Assembly: GCA_002286855.1 (NCBI GenBank)
Contig: NRSV01000029.1
Coordinates: 124,832-188,831 of the forward strand
Direction: 5' to 3'
Origin: Bipolaris cookei
Taxonomy: Eukaryota > Ascomycota > Dothideomycetes > Pleosporales > Pleosporaceae
Length of the DNA: 64,000 bases
A program made the translations under genes and the position numbers. A model generated the notes under the pieces. The model made no database searches. It saw only the letters and a program-made list of their open reading frames with translations, and was not told where the DNA came from. Positions 32,308-44,170 of this stretch are shown here, piece after piece. Each line of letters begins with the position of its first letter. Positions within the stretch are counted from its first letter, which is position 1.

Positions 32308-35300
32308 ATGCCGCGGAAGAGCGCTGCAAAGGCTGAAGAGCCATCTTCTGAGGACGTGTCGGCGCATTCAGATGTCGACATGCAAGACCAGCAGGAAGAC
32401 AAGATGAGCGGCTTCAAGAAGTTCGGAGTAAGCGCAACATAGCCTGGCGTCTTCTTGCGCCGTGAAAGGCGACTTCGTTGCATATTAAATATTCGCTGAC
32501 GTTGTCATGGCAGTACAACCTAGATACCCCAGACTACACAGTACGCACCAATGGCCTGCCGCGCCGCGTGGTTTGTGTCCACAAACTGACAACACCATAG
32601 GACTCCGACACAAACACAAGGGGAAACAGTGTCGCAGGCGACAGCGCGCCCCCTGATGGCAGAAAGCGACGCGCCGAAGAAATGAACATGCGCAAGTCCA
32701 TGTATGGCAAGAAGGCCGAGGGCCTAAGGGCATCAATGGTACGCAGCATCAAACGGCCCATCGCGTCTCAAAGGGGCCCTGACTGACTCGGGAACATCAT
32801 TGCAGGAAGACGACACCATTCGCCGCTTTCGATATCTCCTTGGTCTCACCGACCTGTTCCGCCACTTTATCGACACAAATCCCAACCCGCGTATCAAGGA
32901 GATTCTCGCCGAGATCGACCGCCAGGACGCCGAAGAGAGCAGCAAGTCAAAGGCTAACAAGATCCGCAAAGGCGGTGCTGCTGCCGAGCGTCGACGCAAG
33001 ACTGAGCAGGAGGAAGATGCCGAGTTGGTGCGCGAGGAAAAGCATGGCGGCCACAACGAGACTGTTTTCCGCGAGTCACCAGGCTACATTCAGGGCGGCA
33101 CAATGCGCGATTACCAGATCGCTGGTCTCAACTGGCTGATTTCGTTGCACGAAAACGGTATTTCAGGCATTCTGGCTGACGAGATGGGTTTGGGAAAGAC
33201 ACTACAGACCATTTCTTTCGTCGGCTACCTCCGCTATATCGCCGGCATCACTGGACCCCACCTGGTCGCAGTGCCTAAATCGACCCTGGACAACTGGAAG
33301 CGCGAGTTTGCCAAATGGTGCCCCGAAATCAACGTCTTGGTGCTACAAGGTAGCAAGGATGATCGTGCCGAACTCATCAAGGACCGCCTAGTCCCCGATG
33401 GCTTTGACGTGTGCATCACATCCTATGAAATGATCTTGCGCGAGAAGTCGCACTTGAAAAAGTTTGCGTGGGAGTACATCATCATTGACGAGGCGCATCG
33501 TATCAAGAATGAAGAGTCATCACTGGCACAGATGGTTCGCATGTTCAACTCCCGCAGCCGGCTTCTCATCACCGGCACCCCTCTTCAGAACAACCTCCAC
33601 GAACTTTGGGCTTTGCTGAATTTCCTTCTCCCGGATGTGTTTGGTGACTCAGCTGCCTTTGACGACTGGTTTTCACAGCAAAATGAGGACTCCGATGCAG
33701 TCGTTCAACAGCTACACAAGGTTCTTCGGCCCTTCTTGCTCCGCCGTGTCAAGGCCGATGTCGAAAAGTCGCTGCTACCAAAGAAGGAAATCAATCTTTA
33801 TGTAGGCATGTCGGACATGCAGGTTCAGTGGTATAAAAAGATTCTTGAAAAGGACATTGATGCAGTCAATGGCGGCGCTGGAAACAAAGAATCCAAGACC
33901 CGCCTTCTCAACATTGTCATGCAGTTGCGAAAGTGCTGCAATCATCCTTACCTGTTTGAGGGTGCCGAACCCGGTCCACCGTATACTACCGACGAGCATC
34001 TGGTTACCAACTCGGCCAAGATGGTGATGCTTGACAAGCTGCTGAAGCGTATGAAGGCCCAAGGCAGTCGTGTGCTCATCTTCTCCCAGATGAGTCGTGT
34101 GCTGGATATCATGGAAGATTATTCAGTCATGCGCGATTACAAGTACTGCCGCATCGATGGCTCAACTGCACATGAGGACCGTATCCAAGCGATTGACGAC
34201 TACAACAAGGAGGGCTCGGACAAGTTCTTGTTCCTCCTGACAACACGCGCTGGTGGCTTGGGTATCAACTTGACTACTGCTGACATCGTCGTTCTCTTTG
34301 ATAGCGACTGGAACCCACAGGCTGATCTCCAAGCCATGGATCGTGCTCACCGTATCGGCCAGACCAAGCAGGTATATGTGTTCCGATTCGTCACCGAGAT
34401 GGCCATTGAAGAAAAGGTGCTCGAGCGCGCGGCACAAAAACTACGTCTGGATCAACTAGTCATTCAGCAGGGTCGCACCCAACAGCCTGTGAAGAATGCA
34501 GCATCCAAAGACGAGCTCTTGACCATGATCCAGCACGGCGCAGAGGCAGTATTCCAGAGCAAGGGCCCTGTTGGATCAGCTGCTAGCGGCGAACTCGGAG
34601 ATGATGAATTCGACGCCGTCATGCGCCGTGGTGAGGAGATGACTGAGAAGCTTAACAAGAGGTATGAGGCGCTTGGTCTTGACGACCTTCAAAAGTTCAC
34701 ATCCGACTCAACCTACGAATGGAATGGCGAGACGTTTCAGCCCCGTAAGAAGGAAATTGGAATCTCCTGGATCAACCCATCGAAGCGTGAGCGCAAGGAA
34801 CAAAACTACGGTATCGACTCGTACTACCGAAAAGCTCTTGTCACTGGCGGCCGAACAGAGAATAAGCAACCCAGGATACCTCGCGCACCAAAGCAAATTG
34901 TCATTCATGACTACCAGTTCTTCCCAGACCGCCTCGCGGAACTCCAAGACAAGGAAACAGCATGGTATCGGAAGGAGAACAATCTCAAGGCGCCTCTTCC
35001 GGAGGGTTCCGACGAGGATCTTGAGTCTCGCGAGGCTGACCAACAGCTTGCACAACAAGAGATTGACATTGCCGAGCCGTTGACAGAAGAGGAAAAGGCG
35101 GAGAAAGAGCGACTGATTGAAAGGGGTTTCCCCGAGTGGAACAAGCGTGACTTCCAGCAGTTCCTCAACGGCAGTGCCAAGTATGGCCGTCAGAATTACG
35201 AGGGTATCTCGGAAGAAGTGGACGGTAAGACTGCCGAGGAAATTGAAGCATACGCCAAGGTGTTCTGGAAAAAGTACAAGACGCTAGACAACTGGCAGAA

Positions 35301-35967
35301 GCACCTGGGTGTAATTGAGGAGGGCGAGCAACGCGCACGACAATCAGAGGAGAAGAAGCGATTGATCGCAAAGAAGGTTGGCATGTACCGCATGCCCCTC
35401 CAGCAGATGCAGATCAAGTACACTGTATCGACGACGAACAAGAAGGTGTACACAGAGGATGAAGATAAGTTCCTCGTAGTTATGCTGCACAAGCACGGTG
35501 TCGAGGGCGATTTCATCTACGAGAAGATCCGCGACGAAATCCGGGAGTCGCCATTGTTCCGCTTTGATTGGTTCTTCCTCAGCCGCACGCCACAGGAGAT
35601 TGGGCGTCGTTGTACTACGCTGATCTCTGCCATTGTGCGCGAGCTTGGTGACGGTGATGCCAAGAACAAGAATGGCAAGCGGGGATACGAGGAGGAGACG
35701 GAGGAAGAGGAGGAAGAGCAACCAAAGAAGAAGACCAAGAACGGCGTCAAGGTATGTTGAGATGACGGGTAGCCTACTTGTCCCAATAGCACGGCTAACA
35801 TGGAACAGAATAAGCAGCTGGACACTGTAAAGAGCAAAGCTTCTCCCGCCTCGGCAACGCCGTCTCGAGCAAGCAGTGTAGCGACGAATGGATCAACCAC
35901 CAAGGGATTAGCCACCAAGGGATCAGCAACCAAGGGAAAGGGCAAAAGCAAGGGCAAGAAGAAATAA
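32308..35967 (+). CDS. ISWI-family chromatin-remodelling ATPase (ISW1/ISW2-like)
   Basis: Five exons splice in frame: 32308-32427, 32514-32540, 32601-32738, 32806-35751 and 35809-35967, giving about 1129 residues. The SNF2 ATPase shows the Walker A motif DEMGLGKT (about residue 219), the DEAH box IIIDEAHRIKNE (about 322), LITGTPLQNNLHELW, and helicase C motifs RVLIFSQMSR, FLLTTRAGGLGINL and AHRIGQ. An ISWI-type HAND-SANT-SLIDE C-terminal half follows, with GFPEWNKRDFQQFL (SANT) and YTEDEDKFL / PQEIGRRC (SLIDE). It slides nucleosomes in the nucleus using ATP. The tail is Lys/Gly/Thr-rich with repeated TKG units (GSTTKGLATKGSATKG). Exon 2 is only nine codons. Confidence 0.95.
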
Positions 35968-36565
35968 GGTATCACAAGGGCTCGGCATGGGACGCGGGCA
36001 TGATATGGTGTTTTTGGCGCATGCACAACCGGATTGCAGCGGATGATGTTTTCTTTTTACTTCGCCATACTTGGCATGGTTAGCAGGTGGCATGTTGAGT
36101 AGTTTACTAAATGTCGCAAGGCAACATTTGGTGTTTTGCACTTGGCATTCTGTATGTGTAATAGTATCTAGAGAATAGTAGGAGGTTTGCAAGGACAAGG
36201 TCTTCACGTGAAGGGATACGTAATTGGCGCGTCGGAGAGCGTAGCAAAGCGCACGAGGGTGGCGGCGGCTGCGGGGTAACGCACCCTGTCATGGTGACTT
36301 GGTTCTCTTGGCTTTTGAGCTTTTGAGCATAACCAACAACGACACTTGCACTGCTTTGACGCTACTGCTGGTAGTCCATGTAAGTACTACGTGTGTTGTG
36401 CAGTGCTTCGAGAACATTCTGTTGTATCCCGGCCTTTTGCTGAGTGTCATCGACCACCTTCTTCACAGTAGATTCCCACTCCACTTCACTTCACACCACA
36501 CCACTACGCCATCTGCGCCCCTCGATCCCATATCTCAGTGCGCACGCTTGACTTGCATCGCGACC
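35968..36565. other. Intergenic between ISWI and GET3
   Basis: The ISWI 3' flank and the GET3 promoter. A CACTTCACTTCACACCACACC pyrimidine/A leader precedes the GET3 ATG. No gene seen. Confidence 0.5.
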
Positions 36566-37710
36566 ATGGCCTCGACCGCCCTCATCGATGCCGATATGGC
36601 GCCAACACTTCAGTCCATCCTCGACCAGAAGACACTTCGGTGGATATTCGTTGGTGGAAAAGGTGGTGTGGGCAAGACGACGACATCGTGTTCACTCGCC
36701 ATCCAGCTCGCAAAGCACCGCAGATCAGTCCTCCTCATCTCCACCGACCCCGCCCACAATCTATCGGATGCCTTCAACCAGAAGTTTGGCAAGGACGCGC
36801 GACTCATCAATGGCTTCGATAACCTCAGCGCCATGGAGATTGATCCCAACGGCAGTATACAGGATTTGTTGGCAAGTGGAGCAGAAGAGGGTCAGGATCC
36901 TATGGCTGGCCTGGGCGGAATGGGCAGCATGATGCAGGACCTAGCATTCAGCGTATGTACACCATACCAAGTCCTCGAGCCGCGGTCAAAGTAAAGCGAG
37001 AAGGAGATACTGATTGCTATGAATAGATACCTGGTGTAGACGAAGCCATGTCGTTTGCCGAAGTGTTGAAGCAGGTCAAGTCCATGTCGTACGAAGTCAT
37101 CATCTTCGACACGGCGCCCACCGGACACACGCTCCGCTTCCTACAGTTCCCCACTGTCATGGAAAAGGCCCTTTCCAAGGTCTCGCAGCTCTCCCGCCAG
37201 TTTGGACCCATGCTCAATTCCTTCCTTGGCTCGTCCGGTAGACTACCAAACGGACAGAACATGGATGAGCTAATTCAGAAAATGGAGGCGTTACGTGAGA
37301 CGATAGGCGAGGTCAACGGCCAATTCAAGGACGCTGATCTTACAACATTTGTCTGTGTCTGCATCCCCGAGTTCCTTAGTCTGTACGAGACGGAGCGCAT
37401 GATTCAAGAACTCAACAGCTACGAGATTGATACACACTCCATTGTCGTCAACCAACTGCTGTTCCCCAAGCAAAGCAACCCCTGCGAGCAATGCAACGCC
37501 CGACGGAAAATGCAGAAGAAGTATCTTGACCAGATCGAAGAACTGTATGATGAGTTCAACGTAGTCAAGATGCCGTTGTTGGTTGAGGAAGTGCGAGGCA
37601 AAGAAAAACTCGAGAAGTGGGTATTTACGCTCTGGCTTGAAAACTATCATACTAAACGAGTTTCCAGATTCAGCGAAATGCTTGTGAATCCCTTCGTACC
37701 TCCGCAGTAA
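36566..37710 (+). CDS. GET3: GET3/ArsA-type ATPase for tail-anchored protein insertion
   Basis: Exons 36566-36952, 37027-37616 and 37668-37710 encode about 339 residues, the normal GET3 length. The deviant Walker A motif GGKGGVGKTT (about residues 29-38) is followed by STDPAHNLSDAF (switch I), then FDTAPTGHTLRFLQFP (switch II), the Met-rich hydrophobic region, and the zinc-binding CEQC pair (about residues 282-285) that clamps the dimer. It carries tail-anchored proteins through the cytosol to the ER GET1/2 receptor. The last intron is 51 bp with no stop. It is inferred because splicing gives EKLEKFSEML..PFVPPQ, the conserved end; retained, it would insert 17 residues. Confidence 0.95.
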
Positions 37711-39327
37711 CTCCGCGCATCCAACGGCACAAAAGGCCGCATGCACGCAACCGAGGGCACATTCGCGACGCTCAGGCACAAAAGAGCGGTGGTTTTCTTT
37801 TTTGCCGACGACTTGCCGTCTCCACCCTACGGTAATTTGCACTAGTATTCAGGTTTTTTTCCCATTCTGACCGTTTTCCCCCACACTTCACGACTCGAGG
37901 AGAACGGAGAATGGTACCTTTAGCAACTAGCCTCGATCTATGGCGGCAGTAAATACATGAATCGAAATCGCTACTACCAGGATCGTTACCAACTGTTTCC
38001 ATTTTGTTGTACATGTCCGTTGACAGCTGACACCGGGTACCTTATGCCTTATCGCAACAGTGTGGCATGTTCTTCTTGTAGATGCATGAACCACGGTTTG
38101 TCAGGCGTCGCTGAATACCCCGCAAAAGTCCCGAAACACTAACTGCAACAAGTAGTGACACCGAACGTCGCCTAGTCCAGCCTACACCAATCCGGCAACC
38201 TCTTGTGCCTATTAGTGCACGCTTCGGACTGTTTTGATTGTGGTGGTGTCGAGACTTCTGGCTATTATCAGCGTATTGTCCACTTACGCCCGCTACGTCA
38301 CGACTGTTTACCCCGCATCGTCCATGTTTGGTAAAATGCAAACGAACTTCTCGTGGCCCCCAATACAGACAGCCTTCTTACTCAGCCACGATGTTTTCGT
38401 GCATACACAGTAAACTGAGTGTGAAACACCATGCGAGGCAGAACGCAAGTTTGCCTTGATATAACGCCTTGTCAAGAGGGTTTTTCTTTGCTCTGCGTTT
38501 CAGAAAAGAACAATTCTTCCGGCTCTTCACCCTGCGAACTCGCAAATACTGGTAAGGTCTACGTCGAACTTTGTCCGCGAATGCTAATTCTGGACCTATT
38601 GGCTTATTGGACACTTGAATTTTTGGGAACAGGTAGTAGCCCAAAACTGTCATTCACGCCGCAAGCTACACAACACCCATATCCATGCATGCGAGAGGCG
38701 TGCTGTACCATGCAGACAATATTCGCGCGCAGGAAAAACCACCAGTGATGTGTCGAGACATGTCACTGGCTCTAGACTTGTTGTCGTGGCCAAGTCGGTG
38801 GGTGGAGCTTGGATACGACTTCGGAACCCAAATCTTACCAGTGTTCTACTAAGAGCCTGAGCTTGCATACGATGGCCTTCCGTTTTAGTATAAAGATGGT
38901 CACGAGGCTGAGTATGGCACTAACATGGTGGCCCCCGGCGTACCTGGCACGAGGTTCTCCAGCGGCTACCCAGCAACGGCGAAACGTCTAATCTTAGTAA
39001 AGTCTGCCTGCCTGTATCCCTGACAGGGCGCTACTCGACCCCAGCTCGCGTGGTGTGGTCTTGACAGATGCCGATCACTGACCGGGGTTGTACACCATCA
39101 CGGCTATCCACTCGCCGTCAGTACCACTTAACAGAATGGTTCTGAGGGACTCGAGGCCGCGTATATAGAATGCATGGTCTCTCACTGTTTGAATGATCCA
39201 GGCGTTACGCACAGTTTTCTCCTCGTCCCAGTCTCTTGATCCGCCCAAGTTACATTGTGTTGCTGCTGTCCAGCCAATTGATCATATTTGCAACAAGATC
39301 ACGTAAAAGCATACATAGCCTTTTACA
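37711..39327. other. Intergenic region, no supported gene
   Basis: About 1.6 kb between GET3 and the lipase gene. Only short frames without motifs or good splice structure. The last 100 bp form the lipase promoter. Confidence 0.5.
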
Positions 39328-40283
39328 ATGCTCGGCATAGCCACCCTCCTGCTCGGTGCGGCTTACTCCGTCACTGCTGCACCAGTCGAGATTGAGAAGA
39401 GAGGTATGTATATCTGATGCACAGTGATTAAGATTTCAACTGACTCTCCTCAGCTGTATCGGCAAACGTCCTGGATCAGCTCCAATTCTTCTCCCAGTAC
39501 TCAGCTGCCGCATACTGCCTCGGAAACAACAACAGCCCAAACACCAAGGTCACCTGTCCTCAGGGTAACTGCTCTCGCGTCGAGGCGGCAAACACCAACA
39601 CTCTCACCGAGTTTGAGAACAGCATCAAGTCAGATGTTACCGGCTTTGTTGCAACCGACACAACCAACAAGCTTATTGTTCTGTCCTTCCGAGGATCAAG
39701 AAGTGTACGCAACTGGCTCACCAACGTCCAATTCCCTGTAAAGGATACCTCGATCTGCGCTACATGCTCAGCATCCATTGGCTTCTGGGAGAGCTGGCTG
39801 GAGGCACAGACCGATGTAGTTGCTGCTATCAATAAGGCAAGGCAGCAATACCCAACCTTTAAAGTGGTTGCAACCGGCCACTCGCTGGGTGGTGCGCTTG
39901 CATCCCTGGGCGCTGGAGTGCTCCGCTCCCAGGGCATTACGGTCGACCTTTACACCTATGGCGCTCCCAAGATCGGTCTCGAGGCCGTTAGCAGTTATCT
40001 CAGCCAGACGAACATGGGTGCAAATTACCGTGTTACTCACAAGGACGATCCTGTGCCAAAACTCCCTCCCTCGGTCCTGGGCTACCGCCACATCTCGCCC
40101 GAGTACTACGTTACCACTGGAAACAACGTGCAACCTGGCACTGGAGACATTAACGTGCTCACTGGCACATTGAACCTCAACGGAAACGAGGGAGACCTTG
40201 GACTAGACGTTGATGCGCACCTGTGGTACTTTGGACCCATCAGTGCGTGCGAGGGATATCCCGGCATTGAAATTAAGCAATAG
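39328..40283 (+). CDS. Secreted class 3 (feruloyl esterase/Rhizomucor-type) lipase
   Basis: Exons 39328-39403 and 39454-40283 (50-bp intron) give 301 residues. The signal peptide is residues 1-18 (MLGIATLLLGAAYSVTAA), followed by a short propeptide ending in a Lys-Arg (Kex2-type) site at EIEKR. The class 3 alpha/beta-hydrolase has the oxyanion-hole region VLSFRGSRS, nucleophile elbow GHSLGG (Ser about 169), Asp in HKDDPVPKLPP (about 222) and His in DAHLWYF (about 280). Paired Cys sit at CATC and near the C-terminus (ISACEG). It should hydrolyse acyl esters outside the cell. Its 3' end converges with the aldolase gene 76 bp away. Confidence 0.93.
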
Positions 40284-40359
40284 TCATGATGTATCATAAA
40301 AAAGAAAAATAACGAATAAAGACAGAGAAAAAATTGTAAATATATGTTTTATTAGGTTA

Positions 40360-41199
40360 CTACATCTTCATACCTGCCACTTTCCCCTTCTCCGGCTCTC
40401 CCTCATCATTCTGATACAGCCGATTCACCTGGACCTCGCGCAGCCACAACCGAAACGACTTATCCAGCGTCTTCCTATTCATAACCGCACAATCCTTAAT
40501 CTCCTCGGACGAAAGATACTGCACCGCCTCCGCATCACCCCCCGCAATCGCAATCGCACGCTGCAACAACACGCAATTCTTCTGTGTATAAATAGCACGG
40601 TAAACAGCCTCTTCGATGCTCGTCCCAAACGTCGTAAAACCATGCTTGTGCTGCAGCACTACCGGACTCTCCATGCGCAGCTGCGCCGCGAGTGCTTCTC
40701 CTAACTCCGCGTTCTTAATCAGCAAGTCGCGCTCCGTCGGCGCCCGCGACGTGCCGTACAGTCGATCCATGGTAAATATGGATGCCCCACTTTGGCCCAG
40801 GAACCCAGCCATGTGGAACACGGGACGCACAGGGTGCGGATTTGCAGCGCCGTGGGCGAGGGTAAAAGGTATCACGTCTTCAGAGTGCGAGTGCACAACG
40901 CAATTTACTTTTGCGAATCTCCGTAAGATCTCGCCGTGGATGAAGCGTTCGCTGTAGCCTTGGGGTGCGTCTTTGTCGACGGGGGAGGAGTCCCGGACCC
41001 AGTAGGAATTGAAGTCGCTGACGTTTTTTACGAGAGCGGGGGCGCCGGGGTCGTAGGCAGCGATGATGTATTGGTCTTTGTTTAGGGGGTGGCGGACGGA
41101 GATGTGGCCGAAGGCGTCGACGAGGCCGTGGTGGTGGAGGATGTGGTTTGCGCGGATGAGGAGGCGCAATTGTTGTTGGAGGGCGGGTGGGATCGACAT
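40360..41199 (-). CDS. Class II aldolase/adducin-domain protein
   Basis: From MSIPP at 41199 the frame gives 279 residues. It covers the class II aldolase fold: LIRANHILHHHGLVDAFGHISVR at the start, zinc-binding VVHSHS (His-x-His) in the middle, GASIF, and LQHKHGFTTFG with the third His region. Members cleave or epimerise phosphorylated or small hydroxy-acid substrates; the substrate is not readable here. The same frame stays open upstream to an ATG at 41688, adding 163 Ser/Pro/Arg-rich residues starting MVLCERCSADK. So either a longer 442-residue protein is made or the short start is correct. The short form matches the family's usual length. Confidence 0.85.
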   Translation of the reverse strand: MSIPPALQQQLRLLIRANHILHHHGLVDAFGHISVRHPLNKDQYIIAAYDPGAPALVKNVSDFNSYWVRDSSPVDKDAPQGYSERFIHGEILRRFAKVNCVVHSHSEDVIPFTLAHGAANPHPVRPVFHMAGFLGQSGASIFTMDRLYGTSRAPTERDLLIKNAELGEALAAQLRMESPVVLQHKHGFTTFGTSIEEAVYRAIYTQKNCVLLQRAIAIAGGDAEAVQYLSSEEIKDCAVMNRKTLDKSFRLWLREVQVNRLYQNDEGEPEKGKVAGMKM

Positions 41200-41688
41200 T
41201 ATGGTGGAGCGGTTGGACTGAGGGTTTTCTCTGGGGGATTTTATCTGGGAGAGCGAGGATTGGGTGGAGTAGACTGAGGAGGAAGAGGATGCTATCGAAG
41301 TGGTTGAGGTTGATGCTGCTTGCGAGACCGTTCGGAATCGTGATGATGGCCGTCCTCGCGGCACGCTTAGCTCTCGGGGTTTATCTCGTGGCCGATATAA
41401 TTCTACAGAGGGTAGAAGTTGATATGACAATTTTCTGTGGTGGGCCGGGATCGAGGGCACTTGCGGAAGGGGTGTTTGCGGAGGTGGGGATGAATGTGCT
41501 CGCAGCGGGATGGGATTCACGCGAAAATCTGCCCTCTGCAGTTCTCGACTGTGTCCCCGGATCCTCTGGCGCTGCGGAGATTTGGGGGGAATAGTTGGTG
41601 CTTGGAATTTCGATCGAATAGGCGATTGCGGCTCAGTGAGCGGGGGCAGTCGATGCTTGTCAGCGCTGCAGCGTTCGCAAAGTACCAT
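41200..41688 (-). other. Open in-frame 5' extension of the aldolase ORF
   Basis: 163 codons without a stop, in the same frame as the aldolase. They encode a low-complexity Pro/Ser/Arg-rich segment with a CERC pair at its N-terminus and a Ser/Thr run just before MSIPP. It may be a genuine N-terminal extension or a long untranslated leader that happens to be open. Confidence 0.4.
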
Positions 41689-42256
41689 GTGTTTATCCAG
41701 CACTTGTTTTCGGTGCGGTTGACCCAACACAGACTGCGGATGGCCTTCAACTTAAGGTGCCTTTTTGCAAATGTTTCATGGCTGATGTGGAAATAGAAAT
41801 GTTTGAAACGGTAGATGCTGATCTTGAGCCTGAGATGTTCTTTTGCAACCTTGTGGCGTCGGTGTTGGAGTGCAACACCAGCACAACAAAGTGATGATCA
41901 AGCATGGCCACAGGGATTTGCCCCATCCTCAAAACGTGAAATACCGCGTGCGTATCGTGGCATGCTAGCTGATGACAAGTGGGAGGTGTTGCGAGTGGGG
42001 ACCAGCGACCGGCTATTGGATCCGAGGGGACCCGAGGGTTACCCGCATTAGCCCTCCCGTTAGGCTTCCGACGTTGCATCCCCCCACTCTCTTCCACGCC
42101 CCAAGCCCCCAAGCATCCTTCAACCGGGTCATCTCCCTGATCGAGAGAGACTGTTATGCCAGCCACCAAAGGCATTATACAGGCGTTACGCCCTTTGCGC
42201 CCGTAAATAGTGTTCAATTTACCCCGCCGCGGCACACTTGTCTACCCATCCTGACA
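41689..42256. other. Divergent promoter region
   Basis: This separates the minus-strand aldolase from the plus-strand luciferase-domain gene. A minus-strand open stretch covers much of it but has no family resemblance and is not called a gene. Confidence 0.45.
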
Positions 42257-43015
42257 ATGGCGGCTCGATATCTTCTTGCTGGTATCACAGCAGCGGGATT
42301 GGCCTTTTGGTATGACTTCAAGAGTTGGCAGAGTTTCGGTGACGGCATCTTCCTCCACGCAATAGTTGGCAACTGACAGCTGACAGGCACCGGCGGCACG
42401 CCACCAACACTGCAGGGCTATCTCAAGATTCGGCGATGGGGACTCTATCTGCTCTACTCGCGACAAAATCTTTTGGATCCATCGCCAATCCCTGATTCAG
42501 GAGAATCATATATCAATCCGGAAAAGGTCCCAAACAGACCAGGACCCCGGCCAGGACTTACGCGCTGGACGCTTCCTCAGCGCCAAGTCCCAGAGAACAT
42601 TACAGCAGGCGCATCCGCTGCACTTCACAATCTGATGCAAGAGTTTGCCAGCACTGCACCTTATAACGAGTACATTGAGACCCGACCAAGCAAAACGGAG
42701 GGTGGTACTGGCCCTGCTGTTTATGTAAAAGAAGGTGTCAAGACCATTAATCCTGTCGCACACAAGATCTTCTATGAAGTCGCCCATGTTCACCCTGCAG
42801 AAAACTCGCTGCACGTCTATGTTAGTCCTCAAGATGCGAAGCTAGTCATGAAACGAAACTGGGGCCAGCGTTTCCCTGTTACATGGATAGTACCGCCGAG
42901 CTGGATCATGGTATATGCACCGAGAAATGAGGATGAGGTCAACATTGTGCGAGAGATTGTTAGAGCCGCTATATGCCATGCCGTGAGCATGAATATCGAC
43001 GGGGACATGGAATGA
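42257..43015 (+). CDS. Luciferase-domain (LUC, PF17648-like) protein with N-terminal membrane segment
   Basis: Exons 42257-42338 and 42387-43015 (48-bp intron) give 236 residues. Residues about 4-20 (RYLLAGITAAGLAFWY) form a membrane anchor. The C-terminal about 100 residues match the fungal LUC-domain pattern: HVHPAENSLHVYVSPQDAKLV, WGQRFP, and IMVYAPRNEDEVNIVREIVRAA. Fungal luciferases such as Luz carry this domain, but the many non-luminous homologues have no known substrate, so no luminescence is implied. The intron is supported by restoring FGTGGTPPTLQGY across the join. Confidence 0.8.
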
Positions 43016-43049
43016 ATAGCGTGCTAGAGTTTTTTTCTTGGTTTAGGTA

Positions 43050-44168
43050 ACGTACCCCACGGGCGAGTGCATCACTTTTGCCAAGACCCCACCAAAACTA
43101 CCACATTATGGCCCAGAATAGCCCACATTAGGCCTATATTGAGCAATATGACACAAGATATCATTCAAAGTCTACTTCTACTACCTGCTTACACGTTCTA
43201 GCGCTATGCCTAGTCATATTGCACCGTCTACACCGCCGTTGAGCTGGTTCACCCACTTCAGCGCGCTGCTTCTTTGGCTTCTTCCTATCACTACGCGCCC
43301 CAAAGTCTGTAAGAGCGGCTAGGCGCGCCCCATCTTCGACTGTCAAGGTCCCTTCTGCCTGAACCCGCTTTCTTTTGTGCGATTTTCGTCGCGTTGCGGC
43401 CTCATTTGCTGCCTTAAGCTCAGCTATCTCCTTTTGCGCTAACACCAACTTGTGCGCGACAATAGCTACCCCCTTTGAGACCTTCTCTGTATTGCCTGGC
43501 TGGATAGTCTTTGGCCGTCCGCGTCGCTCTGATGCTGTAACAACCGCTCCAGGAGCAATCTGGCCCATCATGAACCCCGTCTCGTCAAAGTTGTACGTGT
43601 CGTCATCCTGGATACCATACTTGGCTTTCATGTTGGCTACTAGGTCAAACCAGGCTTGAATAGCCTTAGGATCCTCGCAGAGGGCTCTCTTGCAGTCGTA
43701 CTTGCGATTAAAACGTGTTCTAAGCTCAGGGCGGCGCTTAACAGATGTACTGGGCCAGTTTTGGCCAGCCTGGTCCAGATTGCGCTCAGCGCGTAAGGAA
43801 TTGGCCATATTAGCTACGTCTCTGAGCCTAGGGGGAAATCCGTGCGTAACAAGCTCAAGTATATACTTGACAATCACGTCCTCCTCAAACTTAGTTAGTT
43901 TACTTGAATTAGGCGTACAATCTGCGCGTGAAGGTCCTGCGCGTCGGCGACTTAGTGTTGATTGAGTGACGTTATAGATAGCTGCAACGCGTCGCTCTGA
44001 GAGATTTGCGTCTTGTTTAAGAGCTTAGAGAGTAAGCTGTATCTGACATTCACTAGAAGGCTGTAAGTGGTGTTGTTGTTGCGACATTGGGGTAGGGTAG
44101 GTGTTTTGGTGGGGTCTTAGCAAAAGTGATGCACTCGCCCGTGTGATGCATTCGCCCGTGGGGTACGT
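43050..44168 (-). mobile_element. Deletion-derived pogo/Fot1-like element (1119 bp)
   Basis: TA flanks at 43048-43049 and 44169-44170. The right TIR (read inward) has two tandem copies of an 18-bp word around ACGGGCGA.TGCATCAC; the left TIR has one. The minus ORF 43877-43161 keeps the DNA-binding half, the first-Asp motif YNFDETGFMMG and the C-terminal basic region plus a knuckle-like CRRCNMTRHSARTC. It jumps from TIQPGN directly to TEKVSKG, so the second and third catalytic Asp are missing without a frame break. Upstream, near 44020, a TAA interrupts the N-terminus. Confidence 0.88.
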
Positions 44169-44170
44169 TA

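Noticed and set aside
32026..32407. Overlapping frames before the ISWI start
   Set aside because: They lie in the leader and exon 1 in other frames; the ISWI frame explains the region.
41747..42235. 162-codon minus frame between aldolase and luciferase-domain genes
   Set aside because: Overlaps the divergent promoter and exon 1 leader, with no conserved motif.
42257..43015. Reading the LUC-domain gene as evidence of bioluminescence
   Set aside because: The domain is widespread in non-luminous fungi and no other luciferin-pathway gene is present here.
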